Assembly: GCA_964589825.1 (NCBI GenBank)
Contig: CAZPUS010000055.1
Coordinates: forward strand, 1-15,727
Origin: CAZPUS01 sp964589825
Lineage (GTDB): Bacteria; Fibrobacterota; Chitinivibrionia; Chitinivibrionales; WJKA01
Length of the DNA stretch: 15,727 nt
Direction: 5' to 3'
Of this stretch, positions 8,490 through 15,511 are shown piece by piece. Under the pieces are notes generated by a model that was given only the letters and a program-made list of their open reading frames with translations, was not told where the DNA came from and did not search any database. The number at the start of each line of letters is the position of its first letter. The stretch's first letter is position 1. A program made the translations under genes and the position numbers.

Positions 8490-8594
8490 GCGCAGTGCTC
8501 CGGATACAGGTATACTGGATAGAGAGGTGCGGGCGACAGGGGGCACGGCAAAACAGACGGACATGCGTCCCCGGATACAAAGAGGAATCGAAGC

Positions 8595-8610
8595 ACCATC
8601 ATTTGATGGT
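8595..8610. promoter_or_regulatory. 16-bp perfect palindrome at the lexA start site, candidate LexA operator
   Basis: ACCATCATTTGATGGT consists of two 7-base arms ACCATCA/TGATGGT around a central TT. It begins 4 bases downstream of the -10 box and covers the predicted +1, a position where bound repressor would block RNA polymerase. It does not match the E. coli (CTGT-N8-ACAG), Gram-positive (CGAAC-N4-GTTCG) or published Fibrobacter (TGC-N-C-N4-GTGCA) LexA boxes as I recall them. The repressor assignment is inferred from position and symmetry. Confidence 0.55.
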
Positions 8611-8613
8611 ATA

Positions 8614-8642
8614 AATATACAATACCTGCGTCCTGATGTCAA
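8614..8642 (-). promoter_or_regulatory. Sigma-70 promoter of the lexA-dnaE2-imuB operon
   Basis: On the minus strand, a perfect -35 box TTGACA (8637-8642) is followed by a 17-base spacer and the -10 box TATATT (8614-8619, five of six matches). Transcription should start near 8607, leaving a leader of about 118 bases before the lexA ATG at 8489. It is the best sigma-70 match I saw in the window. Confidence 0.8.
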
Positions 8643-8693
8643 CCCCGGAAAGGGCGGATCCAAAAACAACCGTTCGATTCAGGTATAATTAAT

Positions 8694-8978
8694 ATGATGG
8701 CTGAATTGAAACCGGGATCTGACAATGCGGGAATATTGCGGGTGATTGGATTATCGATACTTTTACTATGTCCCCGCTCCACCCGGATTCCTGCCGGTGC
8801 GGAGACGAGCCACGTGGTACCGAAAAGGCATGAATTCAGCAAGTCTGTGTATGAATGGGAGAATACGCTCTAAAAAGCTCCCTGCCCCATTCCCTATAGT
8901 GATGCGATGGAATATACCACCGCTGTTTTTGCGGTCACAGCAGTACGCGATTACGGGCACATAAATGTATTTTTATAA
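8694..8978 (+). pseudogene. Probable decayed exported-protein gene with in-frame stop
   Basis: From ATG at 8694 (a second ATG follows at once) the frame reads 59 codons to TAA at 8871-8873. It continues protein-like for another 34 codons to TAA at 8976-8978. The first part has a hydrophobic stretch, ILRVIGLSILLLC, like a signal peptide. The second part reads KAPCPIPYSDAMEYTTAVFAVTAV. The 'P-x-x-IPYxDA' pattern followed by a hydrophobic strand reminds me of an extracellular beta domain, but I cannot name the family. There is no Shine-Dalgarno sequence before 8694. The two halves share one frame, so a single nonsense change (or a sequencing error) in a gene whose 3' end is also lost would explain it. 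It could equally be a chance ORF of 59 codons. Confidence 0.35.
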
Positions 8979-9042
8979 CAAAAGCCTGTACATGCACATA
9001 TCCACACATATCCACACACCTTCGCAAAGGAAACTGCGTATT

Positions 9043-10149
9043 ATGAAAACGGTTTTGCCGGCAATTTACATTCTCTGCCTCTGCATCGCGGTGATGGCAC
9101 AAGCGATCCGGCAGGATACCACCGGGGAAGTAGCGGCGGACAGCGCGTTGGATTCGGCTGCCACGGTGCACCCGTCTCATCGTTTCACGCAGCCCCGGGC
9201 GCGCACAGTGATATCCGATACCGTCAACTACGACCCGCAGGGCCATCCGTATATTCAACTTGACAACGATACACTGCAGGTGTCGCTCTATCTGCCCGGC
9301 ACCTATTACCGGGGCAGCAGATTCGACTGGAGCGGGATGATCGCGCAGGTGCGCTCTAACGGCCACACCTTTTACCAGCCCTGGGTGACGCCGCATAAGG
9401 CGCATAATCCCGAACACGGCATCGGGCCTGCGGAGGAGTTCGATATCGACACACCCCCACTGTTCAAAAAAGCGGGGCCCGGCGGCCTTTTCATGAAAAT
9501 AGGGGTGGGGATGCTGCGTCGTGAATCAGAAAAGAAATACTTTTTCAACAGACCGTATGAAATCGTGCATACGGGATCGCGCACAATGCAGTGCCTTGAT
9601 AATGTGATCGTATCGACACACGAGCTTTCGGCAAAGAAGACGGGATACCGGTACGAAAAGAAGCTCTCCGTGTCGGGTGCGACGCTTACCATAGCGCATA
9701 CTCTTATCAATACGGGCAGCGAAAAAATATCGACCATGCACTATTCCCATAACTTTACGATTATCGACAGCACCCCGATAGGCGACGCTTATGAAGTGGT
9801 GTTTCCGTTTGAGATCACGGTCGATAAAGATATCAGGGAGAAGTACCGCGACTATATGCGCTGCAGCGACTCTACGCTCGATATACTGAAACCGCTGGGA
9901 TCCAGGTCTCTCTATATGTTGATCGAAGGCCATGACCGAAGGCAGTCACATAATGCCATGACCGTGCGCAACACACAAACCAATGCGGCCGTGACAATAA
10001 AGGGAGATATCCCGGCCCGAAAGATCGCGCTTTACGCAGTGGAGGGTGCATTGTGTCCCGAGCCGTTCGTTGCGATTGAATGTGTACCCGCGGATACGGT
10101 GCAATGGAGCAGCACCTATACCTTTGAAACCGGCGTTGCAGAAAAGTGA
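9043..10149 (+). CDS. Exported protein with galactose-mutarotase-like fold
   Basis: The product is 368 residues. ATG at 9043 is chosen because it starts a clean signal peptide (LPAIYILCLCIAVMAQA, cleavage near residue 21) and AAAGGAAA lies about 10 bases upstream; the frame extends to 8965 without a signal-like start. Residues about 22-60 are a low-complexity linker. From about residue 70 the pattern fits the aldose-1-epimerase/galactose mutarotase superfamily: PGTYYRGSRFDWSG (86-98), GPAEEFDI (128-135), HYSHNF (233-238) and a C-terminal PFVAIECVPADTVQWSSTYTF. Proteins with the YRG(T/S)RFDWSG motif occur in many Gram-negative bacteria, usually as uncharacterised exported proteins. A periplasmic sugar-binding or sugar-epimerising role is inferred from fold only; the exact catalytic pair is not established here. 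It probably forms an operon with the gene 70 bases downstream. Confidence 0.8.
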   Translation: MKTVLPAIYILCLCIAVMAQAIRQDTTGEVAADSALDSAATVHPSHRFTQPRARTVISDTVNYDPQGHPYIQLDNDTLQVSLYLPGTYYRGSRFDWSGMIAQVRSNGHTFYQPWVTPHKAHNPEHGIGPAEEFDIDTPPLFKKAGPGGLFMKIGVGMLRRESEKKYFFNRPYEIVHTGSRTMQCLDNVIVSTHELSAKKTGYRYEKKLSVSGATLTIAHTLINTGSEKISTMHYSHNFTIIDSTPIGDAYEVVFPFEITVDKDIREKYRDYMRCSDSTLDILKPLGSRSLYMLIEGHDRRQSHNAMTVRNTQTNAAVTIKGDIPARKIALYAVEGALCPEPFVAIECVPADTVQWSSTYTFETGVAEK

Positions 10150-10219
10150 GCGCGGTGTGTTTCAGTTAAGGATCCGGCTCTTTCGGGAAGCGGTTATTGT
10201 GTCACAAGGGAGTATCGTT

Positions 10220-10951
10220 ATGAAATCTACAATTGTGAATGGACTCGTTATACTGGGTGCCGGTATTGTATGCTGTTTTTTCGAGGCAGGGGCTGCGGGG
10301 CCCGCAAATCCACCGGTCGGTTTTCAGGGTGCGGGATGGGGCGCCTCTGCTGCCGAGGTGAGAAATACGGTTGATCCACAGGCGTGGAACAATGTGAGTG
10401 CAGAGAGCGGTTTCCCGCAGGAGCTTGATATCGCGGTATATGCCTCACCGGGCAACGTGGCGGGATACGATGCACAAATCAGGTATTTTTTTGTGCAGGA
10501 TAAATTTTTTCAGGCGACGGTGGAGTTCGATTTCAGCTCGCTGGCCACGTACGATTTCAATTACAACGTCTATCGCAGCGTTGACGAATACTATCATGCC
10601 ATAAGAAGCAGAACGCTCACGTTTGTGCATGACATTTTCGATTTGTTGCGGAAAAAATACGGAAAAAAAGAACCGGTCTTCGAAGGTCTTGATCCGCGCA
10701 ATGTGTTTGTTCCGCTTGACAAATACGTCAACAGGGAGCGCTGGAATCTTCGCTACCATCCGTATGATTATTATCAGTCAATTGTCACTTCTGCGTATGC
10801 GCAATGGCTTTTCCCTGAAACCAGGGTTATTTTCTCGACTAAGATCTCCGCACCCGACAAGCGATTCGATTACACGCTTTCCCTCACATCACTCGATTAT
10901 GCGGAAGAAGTGAATGAAATGAAGGATCAGTTGCGTATGCAGGATTTATAG
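10220..10951 (+). CDS. Exported protein of unknown function
   Basis: The product is 243 residues. ATG at 10220 has AGGGAG 7 bases upstream and starts a signal peptide (MKSTIVNGLVILGAGIVCCFF..., cleavage likely after EAGAA); longer readings of the same frame overlap the previous gene. The CC pair at residues 18-19 could be a weak lipoprotein site. The mature protein starts PANPPVGFQGAGWGASAAEV. The 'GAGWGASAAEVR' phrase resembles the N-terminal motif of small periplasmic proteins in several phyla, whose function I do not know. The middle is aromatic-rich (YFFVQDKFFQATVEFDF) and looks all-beta, followed by a helix with FDLLRKKYGKKEPVF. There are no membrane segments after the signal. It follows the mutarotase-like gene by 70 bases in the same direction, so the two may act in the same envelope process (inference). 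Confidence 0.75.
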   Translation: MKSTIVNGLVILGAGIVCCFFEAGAAGPANPPVGFQGAGWGASAAEVRNTVDPQAWNNVSAESGFPQELDIAVYASPGNVAGYDAQIRYFFVQDKFFQATVEFDFSSLATYDFNYNVYRSVDEYYHAIRSRTLTFVHDIFDLLRKKYGKKEPVFEGLDPRNVFVPLDKYVNRERWNLRYHPYDYYQSIVTSAYAQWLFPETRVIFSTKISAPDKRFDYTLSLTSLDYAEEVNEMKDQLRMQDL

Positions 10952-11041
10952 GAAAGAATCGGTCCCTTTGGCAGCGGGCACAAAGACGGGGCATTCGGCC
11001 GGGATAGCGGTCATACCCGAAAATTCGTATAGCACACGAGG

Positions 11042-12136
11042 CTACCTTGCCTCATTGCGTTTTTTATTATCCGCAACATATACGGTGTGCGTGGGAAATG
11101 CGAAATCGATTCCTTCTTCGTTGAACCGGCGCAATATTTCCATGTTGATTCGTTCGCTGAATGCGCAGTATGCCCAGTAATCGGGTGGATGGTACCAGTA
11201 TATGAACATCAGATCGAGCGAGCTGTCGTTGAATTCATTGAAAAAAACGCGGGGAGGAAACTCGGGATTCATTCCCTCGTGGTTGTCAAGGATATCCTTG
11301 AGTATGGCTAACGCTTTATCCACTTTTTCGGGCGGCGTGTTATACGTAATGGCAATAGTGGAAAGCCGTCGGATAAAAGGGCGTTTGCCGATATTCAGGA
11401 TCGTTTTATTGGCAAGTTCTCCGTTGGGAACGGTCACGAGATGACCCTCGAGGGTGCGGATTTTGGTGGATCGCAGTCCCACCGCTTCGACCGGGCCGTC
11501 ATGGCCGTCGATCACGACGCGGTCACCAAGAATAAATGGCTTGTCGGCAAGAAGTACGAGAGAGCCGAAGAGATTCTTGATGGTATCCTGGGCGGCGAGG
11601 GCAAAGGCCAGCCCGCCGATTCCGAGTCCCGCAATAATGGAGGTGATCGGCTTATTGCTCAAAATCTGGGCGATTTGGACTATCGCGAGCACGACCACCA
11701 GAAATCGAATGCTTTTCTGAAGCACGGGAAGCAGCATCCGGTTCATGGTGTTCTCAGATTTGTCAAGGCTTTTTTCCAGCCACTTTCCGGGAACATCTGC
11801 CAGCAGAAAAGCCGTATAGCCCAGCGCACATACGACGAGTATCTGCACGATGGTGTTGACGGCGGTGGTGGCGGCCGGATTCAGCGTAATGAGATGTATG
11901 CCCCCGTACAGCGCACCGGAAAGTAACACCGCGGTGAGTGAATGGCCAATGGCAAACACAAAGGATGCGACTGTCACGCGTCCAGCAGCCTCCAGCTTTG
12001 CGACACTTTTGTCGAGGACAAATTGTCCGAGTTTTCCAGTACCAAAGGAGAAAAGGATAAAAACCAGCAGGAGCACAAAACGCCACAGTTCGTTTTCCGC
12101 GACTATTGTGTGAGAGAGTACGTCGGTGAGATCCAT
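11042..12136 (-). CDS. MscS-family mechanosensitive ion channel
   Basis: The product is 364 residues. The start ATG at 12136 has AAGG 8 bases upstream; an in-frame extension to 12352 would cross the glnK terminator and adds no domain. Five membrane segments are visible: about 19-36, 54-84, 93-113, 142-160 and the pore helix 163-182 (TSIIAGLGIGGLAFALAAQD), whose Gly/Ala packing is typical of MscS. The beta domain follows with DRVVIDGHDGPVEAVGLRST and VTVPNGELANKTILN. The C-terminal alpha-beta domain ends with EEGIDFAFPTHTVYV. E. coli MscS has 286 residues and three segments, so this is a larger relative with two extra N-terminal helices. It should sit in the inner membrane and release solutes on hypo-osmotic shock. 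It is convergent with the gene ending at 10951, and I see no clear terminator in the 90 bases between. Confidence 0.93.
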   Translation of the reverse strand: MDLTDVLSHTIVAENELWRFVLLLVFILFSFGTGKLGQFVLDKSVAKLEAAGRVTVASFVFAIGHSLTAVLLSGALYGGIHLITLNPAATTAVNTIVQILVVCALGYTAFLLADVPGKWLEKSLDKSENTMNRMLLPVLQKSIRFLVVVLAIVQIAQILSNKPITSIIAGLGIGGLAFALAAQDTIKNLFGSLVLLADKPFILGDRVVIDGHDGPVEAVGLRSTKIRTLEGHLVTVPNGELANKTILNIGKRPFIRRLSTIAITYNTPPEKVDKALAILKDILDNHEGMNPEFPPRVFFNEFNDSSLDLMFIYWYHPPDYWAYCAFSERINMEILRRFNEEGIDFAFPTHTVYVADNKKRNEAR

Positions 12137-12269
12137 TTTATCAACCTTGTAAATAATGGTGTAGGCTGAGCCGATGTAGTCTGCAAATGACAAATTCGGT
12201 AGCAGATATAAAATACACCCTGCAATGGTTGCATGTTGATACGCCGTAGCGATACCCGGCGATGTTCCT

Positions 12270-12309
12270 AAAAAAACACGCACCCCTGTCCAGATGCAGG
12301 GGTGCGTGT
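12270..12309 (-). terminator. Rho-independent terminator of the porin-amtB-glnK operon
   Basis: A perfect 13-base stem (12276-12288 against 12297-12309, arm ACACGCACCCCTG) closes an 8-base loop. Read on the minus strand it is followed by seven Ts (12270-12276 on the plus strand are As; the last overlaps the stem). It lies 61 bases after the glnK stop. The T run is on one side only, so it terminates the minus strand and shields mscS from read-through. Confidence 0.93.
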
Positions 12310-12369
12310 CGAGTGCACGCGCAAAAAGCGGGATTCCGGGCGCGTGGCTCAAATGATGAGGGGAGAAGG

Positions 12370-12711
12370 CTATCCTATGGCGTCACCACCCCGTTCCCCG
12401 GTGCGGATCCGAATGCATTCGTCAAGATTGAGGATCCAGATCTTTCCGTCACCAATGGCGGCAGTTCGGGCCGCCTTGATGATCGTGTCAACGGTCCGTT
12501 TTACGAAATCCTCGTTTACCGCGATTTCGAGCCTGATCTTTTTGAGCAGATTCACTTCGAAGATGCTGCCGCGGTAGTTTTCGGTGTAGCCGGCCTGCTG
12601 GCCTGCACCGATTACATTGGTGACCGTCATTTTTTTGATATCCGCTCTGAAAAGCGCTTCCTTTACGTCGGGGAGCTTTTCCGGCTGGATTATCGCGATT
12701 ATCAGTTTCAT
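12370..12711 (-). CDS. glnK: Nitrogen regulatory P-II protein (GlnK/GlnB), Phe at position 51
   Basis: The product is 113 residues, the normal P-II length (112). AAGGAG sits 7 bases before the ATG at 12711. The start MKLIIAIIQPEKL, the T-loop GAGQQAGYTENYRGSIFEVN, the B-loop AARTAAIGDGKIW and the C-loop IRIRTGERGGDAI are all typical, so ATP/ADP and 2-oxoglutarate binding should be intact. The residue aligned with Tyr51, the uridylylation site of E. coli GlnB/GlnK, is Phe (codon TTC); Tyr46 is kept. Uridylylation by GlnD at position 51 is therefore not possible. It lies 36 bases after amtB in the same direction. The classic partner relation is P-II blocking AmtB by inserting its T-loop, here presumably set by nucleotide and 2-oxoglutarate state alone. 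The operon terminator follows. Confidence 0.96.
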   Translation of the reverse strand: MKLIIAIIQPEKLPDVKEALFRADIKKMTVTNVIGAGQQAGYTENYRGSIFEVNLLKKIRLEIAVNEDFVKRTVDTIIKAARTAAIGDGKIWILNLDECIRIRTGERGGDAIG

Positions 12712-12747
12712 ATGTCAACTCCTTTCGTGCCGGTAAACGATTCCGGG

Positions 12748-14085
12748 TTAGTTTTCAGTGGAAAATATTTGAAAACCGCTGTATGCTTCCATGCCGTGCT
12801 CTCCGATGTCAAGACCGCGCAGTTCTTCCTGCTTGGATACCCGCAGGCCGGCAACGACCTTTATAAGGGTGAACAGCACGAATGCGGACCCGAAAGCCCA
12901 GACAAACGCCGTCACGATACCAAGAAGCTGTATGGCAACCGGCATGGCACCGCCACCAAAGAAGAGACCTGCATTTCCGGAATACGCCTCCTGCGCGAAC
13001 AGCCCGGCTGCAAGTGTCCCCCAGGCACCGCATACACCGTGTACGCTGATGGCACCGACAGGATCGTCGACGCGAAGTTTCTGGTCGATAAAAAGAACGG
13101 CGAGCACCACTATCACACCACCGATGAGACCGATGAACACAGCGCTTGTGGGAGAGACGTCGGCACAACCCGCGGTTATCGAGACAAGACCGGCGAGTGC
13201 ACCATTGAGCGCCATCGATGCGTCAGGTTTTCCTACGGCGACCCACGCGGTTATCATTGCAGCGATTGCGCCTGCGGCAGCCGCGAGATTGGTGGTGACC
13301 GCAATCCTTCCTATGCTCATATCTGCGGTAGTGGTCGAGCCGGCATTGAATCCGAACCATCCCATCCAGAGGATGAAAACTCCGAGTGCGGCAATGGGGA
13401 TATTGTGACCGGGTATGGCCCGTGCCGTGCCGTCTTTTCCGTATTTACCGATCCGGGCACCCAGTACCACCGCTCCCGCGAGTGCGCACCACCCTCCAAC
13501 CGAATGAACGACGGTCGAGCCGGCAAAGTCTATGAAACCCAGCTTTTCGAGCCAGCCTTCGCCGCGCAGCAGACTTCCCCATGCCCAGTGACCGAATATG
13601 GGATAGATTATTGCGGTAATACAGACGCTGTAGATCAGGTACGAAGAAAATTTGGTCCGCTCGGCCACGGCACCGGAAACGATAGTGGCTGCCGTTGCGG
13701 CGAATACGGTCTGGAATATGAAGAACACCAGGGTCCACTCCCATCCTGCCTGTGAGGGATCGGCACCCGAAAGGAAGAAGTCACTCGTTCCGATAAGGTG
13801 ACCTGCGGTGGCGCCGAACATAAGACCGAAACCAATGGCCCAGTAAGAGAGGGCGCCGATCGAAAAATCCATCAGGTTTTTCATCATGATGTTGACGGCG
13901 TTTTTGGCACGGGTAAACCCCGATTCCACCATCGAGAAGCCCGCCTGCATGAAAAATACGAGGATTGCTGCAATGAGCGTCCACAACATGTTCCCGTGAT
14001 CCTGCGACATTGCGTCCCCGCTGAAGGCAGGGCCTGCCCCGAGCGCGACGATGGCAAGGCCTGAGGCGATTCGTTTTATGTGCAT
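12748..14085 (-). CDS. amtB: Ammonium transporter AmtB
   Basis: The product is 445 residues of the Amt/Mep/Rh family, forming trimeric inner-membrane ammonium channels. AAGGAG lies 7 bases before ATG 14085. Residues 1-22 look like the cleaved signal peptide found in Gram-negative AmtB (MHIKRIASGLAIVALGAGPAFS). About eleven hydrophobic segments follow. Family signatures include FFMQAGFSMVESGFTRAKN, VSGAVAERTKF, FGHWAWG and GWFGFNAGS. The twin pore histidines are His194 (STVVHSVGGW) and His349 (AISVHGVCGAWG). The C-terminal tail ends near GLDIGEHGMEAYSG, the conserved region needed for P-II control. It starts 43 bases after the end of the porin-like gene and is followed by glnK, so the three genes look like one transcript. 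Confidence 0.96.
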   Translation of the reverse strand: MHIKRIASGLAIVALGAGPAFSGDAMSQDHGNMLWTLIAAILVFFMQAGFSMVESGFTRAKNAVNIMMKNLMDFSIGALSYWAIGFGLMFGATAGHLIGTSDFFLSGADPSQAGWEWTLVFFIFQTVFAATAATIVSGAVAERTKFSSYLIYSVCITAIIYPIFGHWAWGSLLRGEGWLEKLGFIDFAGSTVVHSVGGWCALAGAVVLGARIGKYGKDGTARAIPGHNIPIAALGVFILWMGWFGFNAGSTTTADMSIGRIAVTTNLAAAAGAIAAMITAWVAVGKPDASMALNGALAGLVSITAGCADVSPTSAVFIGLIGGVIVVLAVLFIDQKLRVDDPVGAISVHGVCGAWGTLAAGLFAQEAYSGNAGLFFGGGAMPVAIQLLGIVTAFVWAFGSAFVLFTLIKVVAGLRVSKQEELRGLDIGEHGMEAYSGFQIFSTEN

Positions 14086-14128
14086 AACACACTCCTTTCG
14101 TTACGTGATAGTGGCAAGATGGACCGGT

Positions 14129-15268
14129 TTAAAACTCAACGATTATTTCTGAGCCAACCGCATACGCGGGCGATGCATCACTGTCAAAGGGAACTATCGT
14201 CTGGGCCCACAGCCACCACTGCACACCATCTGCAGGATAGATATAGCAGGTGGGAACGGCCCAGAATTGACTCTGCGTGTCGAACTGGTCAAGGTCGGTG
14301 GAATGAATTTCGAGCGGCAAACCGAACCCGAACAAATCGGACGTCCGGATTCCCGGCTCCACATACACATAGAATTCATCAGAAACAGGATTCAGACCGG
14401 CGCCGTTGTCAAGATCGGAAAAGAGATAGACGCTTGCTGCGAGGGAATAGGTGCCGAGTGAAAGCGTCGGCTCCACCAGCAACGTCAGCGCGCTGCTTTC
14501 CGAAGGACCCGGATTATACCCGAGGGTGTAGCCGAGCGTGGCGGCAAACTCGAGCATTTCGGCTATACTGCCTTCCAGGCGGGTGCCTGCGGCAAGTGTT
14601 GCGGCGGATGAGAAATCTTTTGCAATATCGCTTTGCAGTGAGGCGTAAATATCGAGGGCATAGTCGTCTCCCAGGCCGATTCGGGTTTCACTGGCAACAG
14701 CCCCGGAATTCGCATCGCTGCCGACCTCTCCTTCCGTCAGAGTAGCGGTATCTCCGCCGGTTGTTTCGACATTATACGACATAAGCGTATTGGGTGCATC
14801 ACCCGCACCTGCGAGTACGGTTTGTGTGATGGAGCCGGACTCAAAGGTGTATGAAACACCCCGTACAAAGCTTTCCGGTGTGACCATACTGAGTCGCTTG
14901 TACAGATAGTACGAGAACCCTCCGTATTGATATACCAGATCTCCCACGCTGATGGTGCCGGCAGAGGATGAGATGGTTACATCGACACCGTCGAACGTGA
15001 GTGCGGCCCAGCGTTGTCCGGGCTCTCCCGTACCGGCGGGAACCGATCCCGAGGCCACGGTCGCATAGATATTCGCACTCACCTGATCGGTGAACGAAAT
15101 TGACGTACCGAGATCGAGCTCATCGTTTGTGTAAATGTTTCCCGAAAAATCGCTCCATACGTCGGAGTCGAGATAGCCGCTTAAAGAGAGTTCAACGGCA
15201 GAGGCGATACTCACCGTACAGACGAATACAGCGAGCATCATGATGAGGTGTTTGGAAAGATGCTGCAT
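14129..15268 (-). CDS. Outer-membrane porin-like beta-barrel protein
   Basis: The product is 379 residues. ATG at 15268 has AAGGAGG 6 bases upstream and begins a good signal peptide (HLIMMLAVFVCTVSIASA, cleavage before VELSLSG); the in-frame ATG at 15322 would put an unlikely tail in front. The mature part shows alternating short beta stretches rich in Ser, Thr, Gly, Tyr and Asp (for example YALDIYASLQ, LSLGTYSLAASVYLF, DEFYVYVEPGI) and ends GSEIIVEF. The terminal Phe is the usual outer-membrane barrel signal recognised by BamA. It carries no recognisable enzyme motif. It heads the operon porin-amtB-glnK behind a sigma-54 promoter, so a role in passing ammonium or another nitrogen source through the outer membrane is a reasonable inference. 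Porin-like proteins next to amt genes are known in several proteobacteria, but I cannot assign this one to a named family. Confidence 0.8.
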   Translation of the reverse strand: MQHLSKHLIMMLAVFVCTVSIASAVELSLSGYLDSDVWSDFSGNIYTNDELDLGTSISFTDQVSANIYATVASGSVPAGTGEPGQRWAALTFDGVDVTISSSAGTISVGDLVYQYGGFSYYLYKRLSMVTPESFVRGVSYTFESGSITQTVLAGAGDAPNTLMSYNVETTGGDTATLTEGEVGSDANSGAVASETRIGLGDDYALDIYASLQSDIAKDFSSAATLAAGTRLEGSIAEMLEFAATLGYTLGYNPGPSESSALTLLVEPTLSLGTYSLAASVYLFSDLDNGAGLNPVSDEFYVYVEPGIRTSDLFGFGLPLEIHSTDLDQFDTQSQFWAVPTCYIYPADGVQWWLWAQTIVPFDSDASPAYAVGSEIIVEF

Positions 15269-15380
15269 GAGCCCCTCCTTTTGAAAATGGTTGGGAAAGA
15301 TAAATATGTGGTTCATGGACAAATGCGTTCTGTAATGATGAATGCATCAGCAGTCTATTTCTTAATTTACAGGTACTATT

Positions 15381-15396
15381 TGCACACAGTGTGCCA
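15381..15396 (-). promoter_or_regulatory. Sigma-54 (RpoN) promoter of the porin-amtB-glnK operon
   Basis: The minus strand reads TGGCACACTGTGTGCA, against the consensus TGGCACG-N4-TTGCA. The GG of the -24 box and the GC of the -12 box are exactly 12 bases apart, and only the G after TGGCAC and one T of TTGC differ. Transcription should begin near 15370, about 100 bases before the porin ATG. A nitrogen operon is a classic sigma-54 target, which strengthens the call. Confidence 0.85.
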
Positions 15397-15496
15397 GTGT
15401 TACGGAATCAATCGTCCAAGACCGCACAACAATTGTTATCACCTTGATTTATAGTGAGATAAAAATGCCCTTCGCGGTGTATGTGAGGATCATGTG

Positions 15497-15511
15497 TGAT
15501 GACGTTCATCA
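15497..15511. promoter_or_regulatory. 15-bp palindrome, candidate enhancer site for an NtrC-type activator
   Basis: TGATGA-CGT-TCATCA is an exact inverted repeat. Its centre lies about 135 bases upstream of the predicted start of the sigma-54 promoter, the normal range for an upstream activating sequence. It does not match the enterobacterial NtrC site (GCACC-N7-GGTGC), so the regulator is unknown. Confidence 0.4.

Larger units (their letters stand above)
8490..9042. other. Divergent intergenic region between lexA and the mutarotase-like gene
   Basis: This 553-base region contains, in order, the lexA leader, the palindrome at 8595-8610, the lexA promoter, a TATAAT on the plus strand at 8684-8689 with no credible -35, and the broken small ORF at 8694-8978. 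Just before the ATG at 9043 there is a two-copy tandem repeat of the 10-mer CATATCCACA (8997-9016). A TATAAC at 8974-8979 could be the -10 of the plus-strand genes, but its -35 region (TTACGG) is poor. Confidence 0.5.

Noticed and set aside
8499..8520. Imperfect palindrome TCCGGATACAGGTATACTGGA upstream of lexA as a LexA box
   Set aside because: The arms match poorly and it lies over 85 bases downstream of the promoter. The perfect palindrome at 8595-8610 is far better placed.
8684..8689. TATAAT on the plus strand as a promoter for the small ORF at 8694
   Set aside because: There is no -35 box at 16-18 bases upstream and no extended -10, and it lies only 5 bases before the ATG.
8997..9016. 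Two tandem copies of CATATCCACA
   Set aside because: Two 10-base copies in simple AC-rich sequence are too little to call a functional repeat.
12262..13755. 497-codon plus-strand frame opposite glnK and amtB
   Set aside because: It runs antisense through two certain genes and across the terminator, and has low-complexity, Cys/Gly-rich composition typical of a shadow frame.
15336..15349. TGATG-AATG-CATCA inverted repeat in the porin leader
   Set aside because: The arms are only 5 bases. It resembles the upstream palindrome by its TGATG/CATCA arms, but the spacing differs and chance cannot be excluded.
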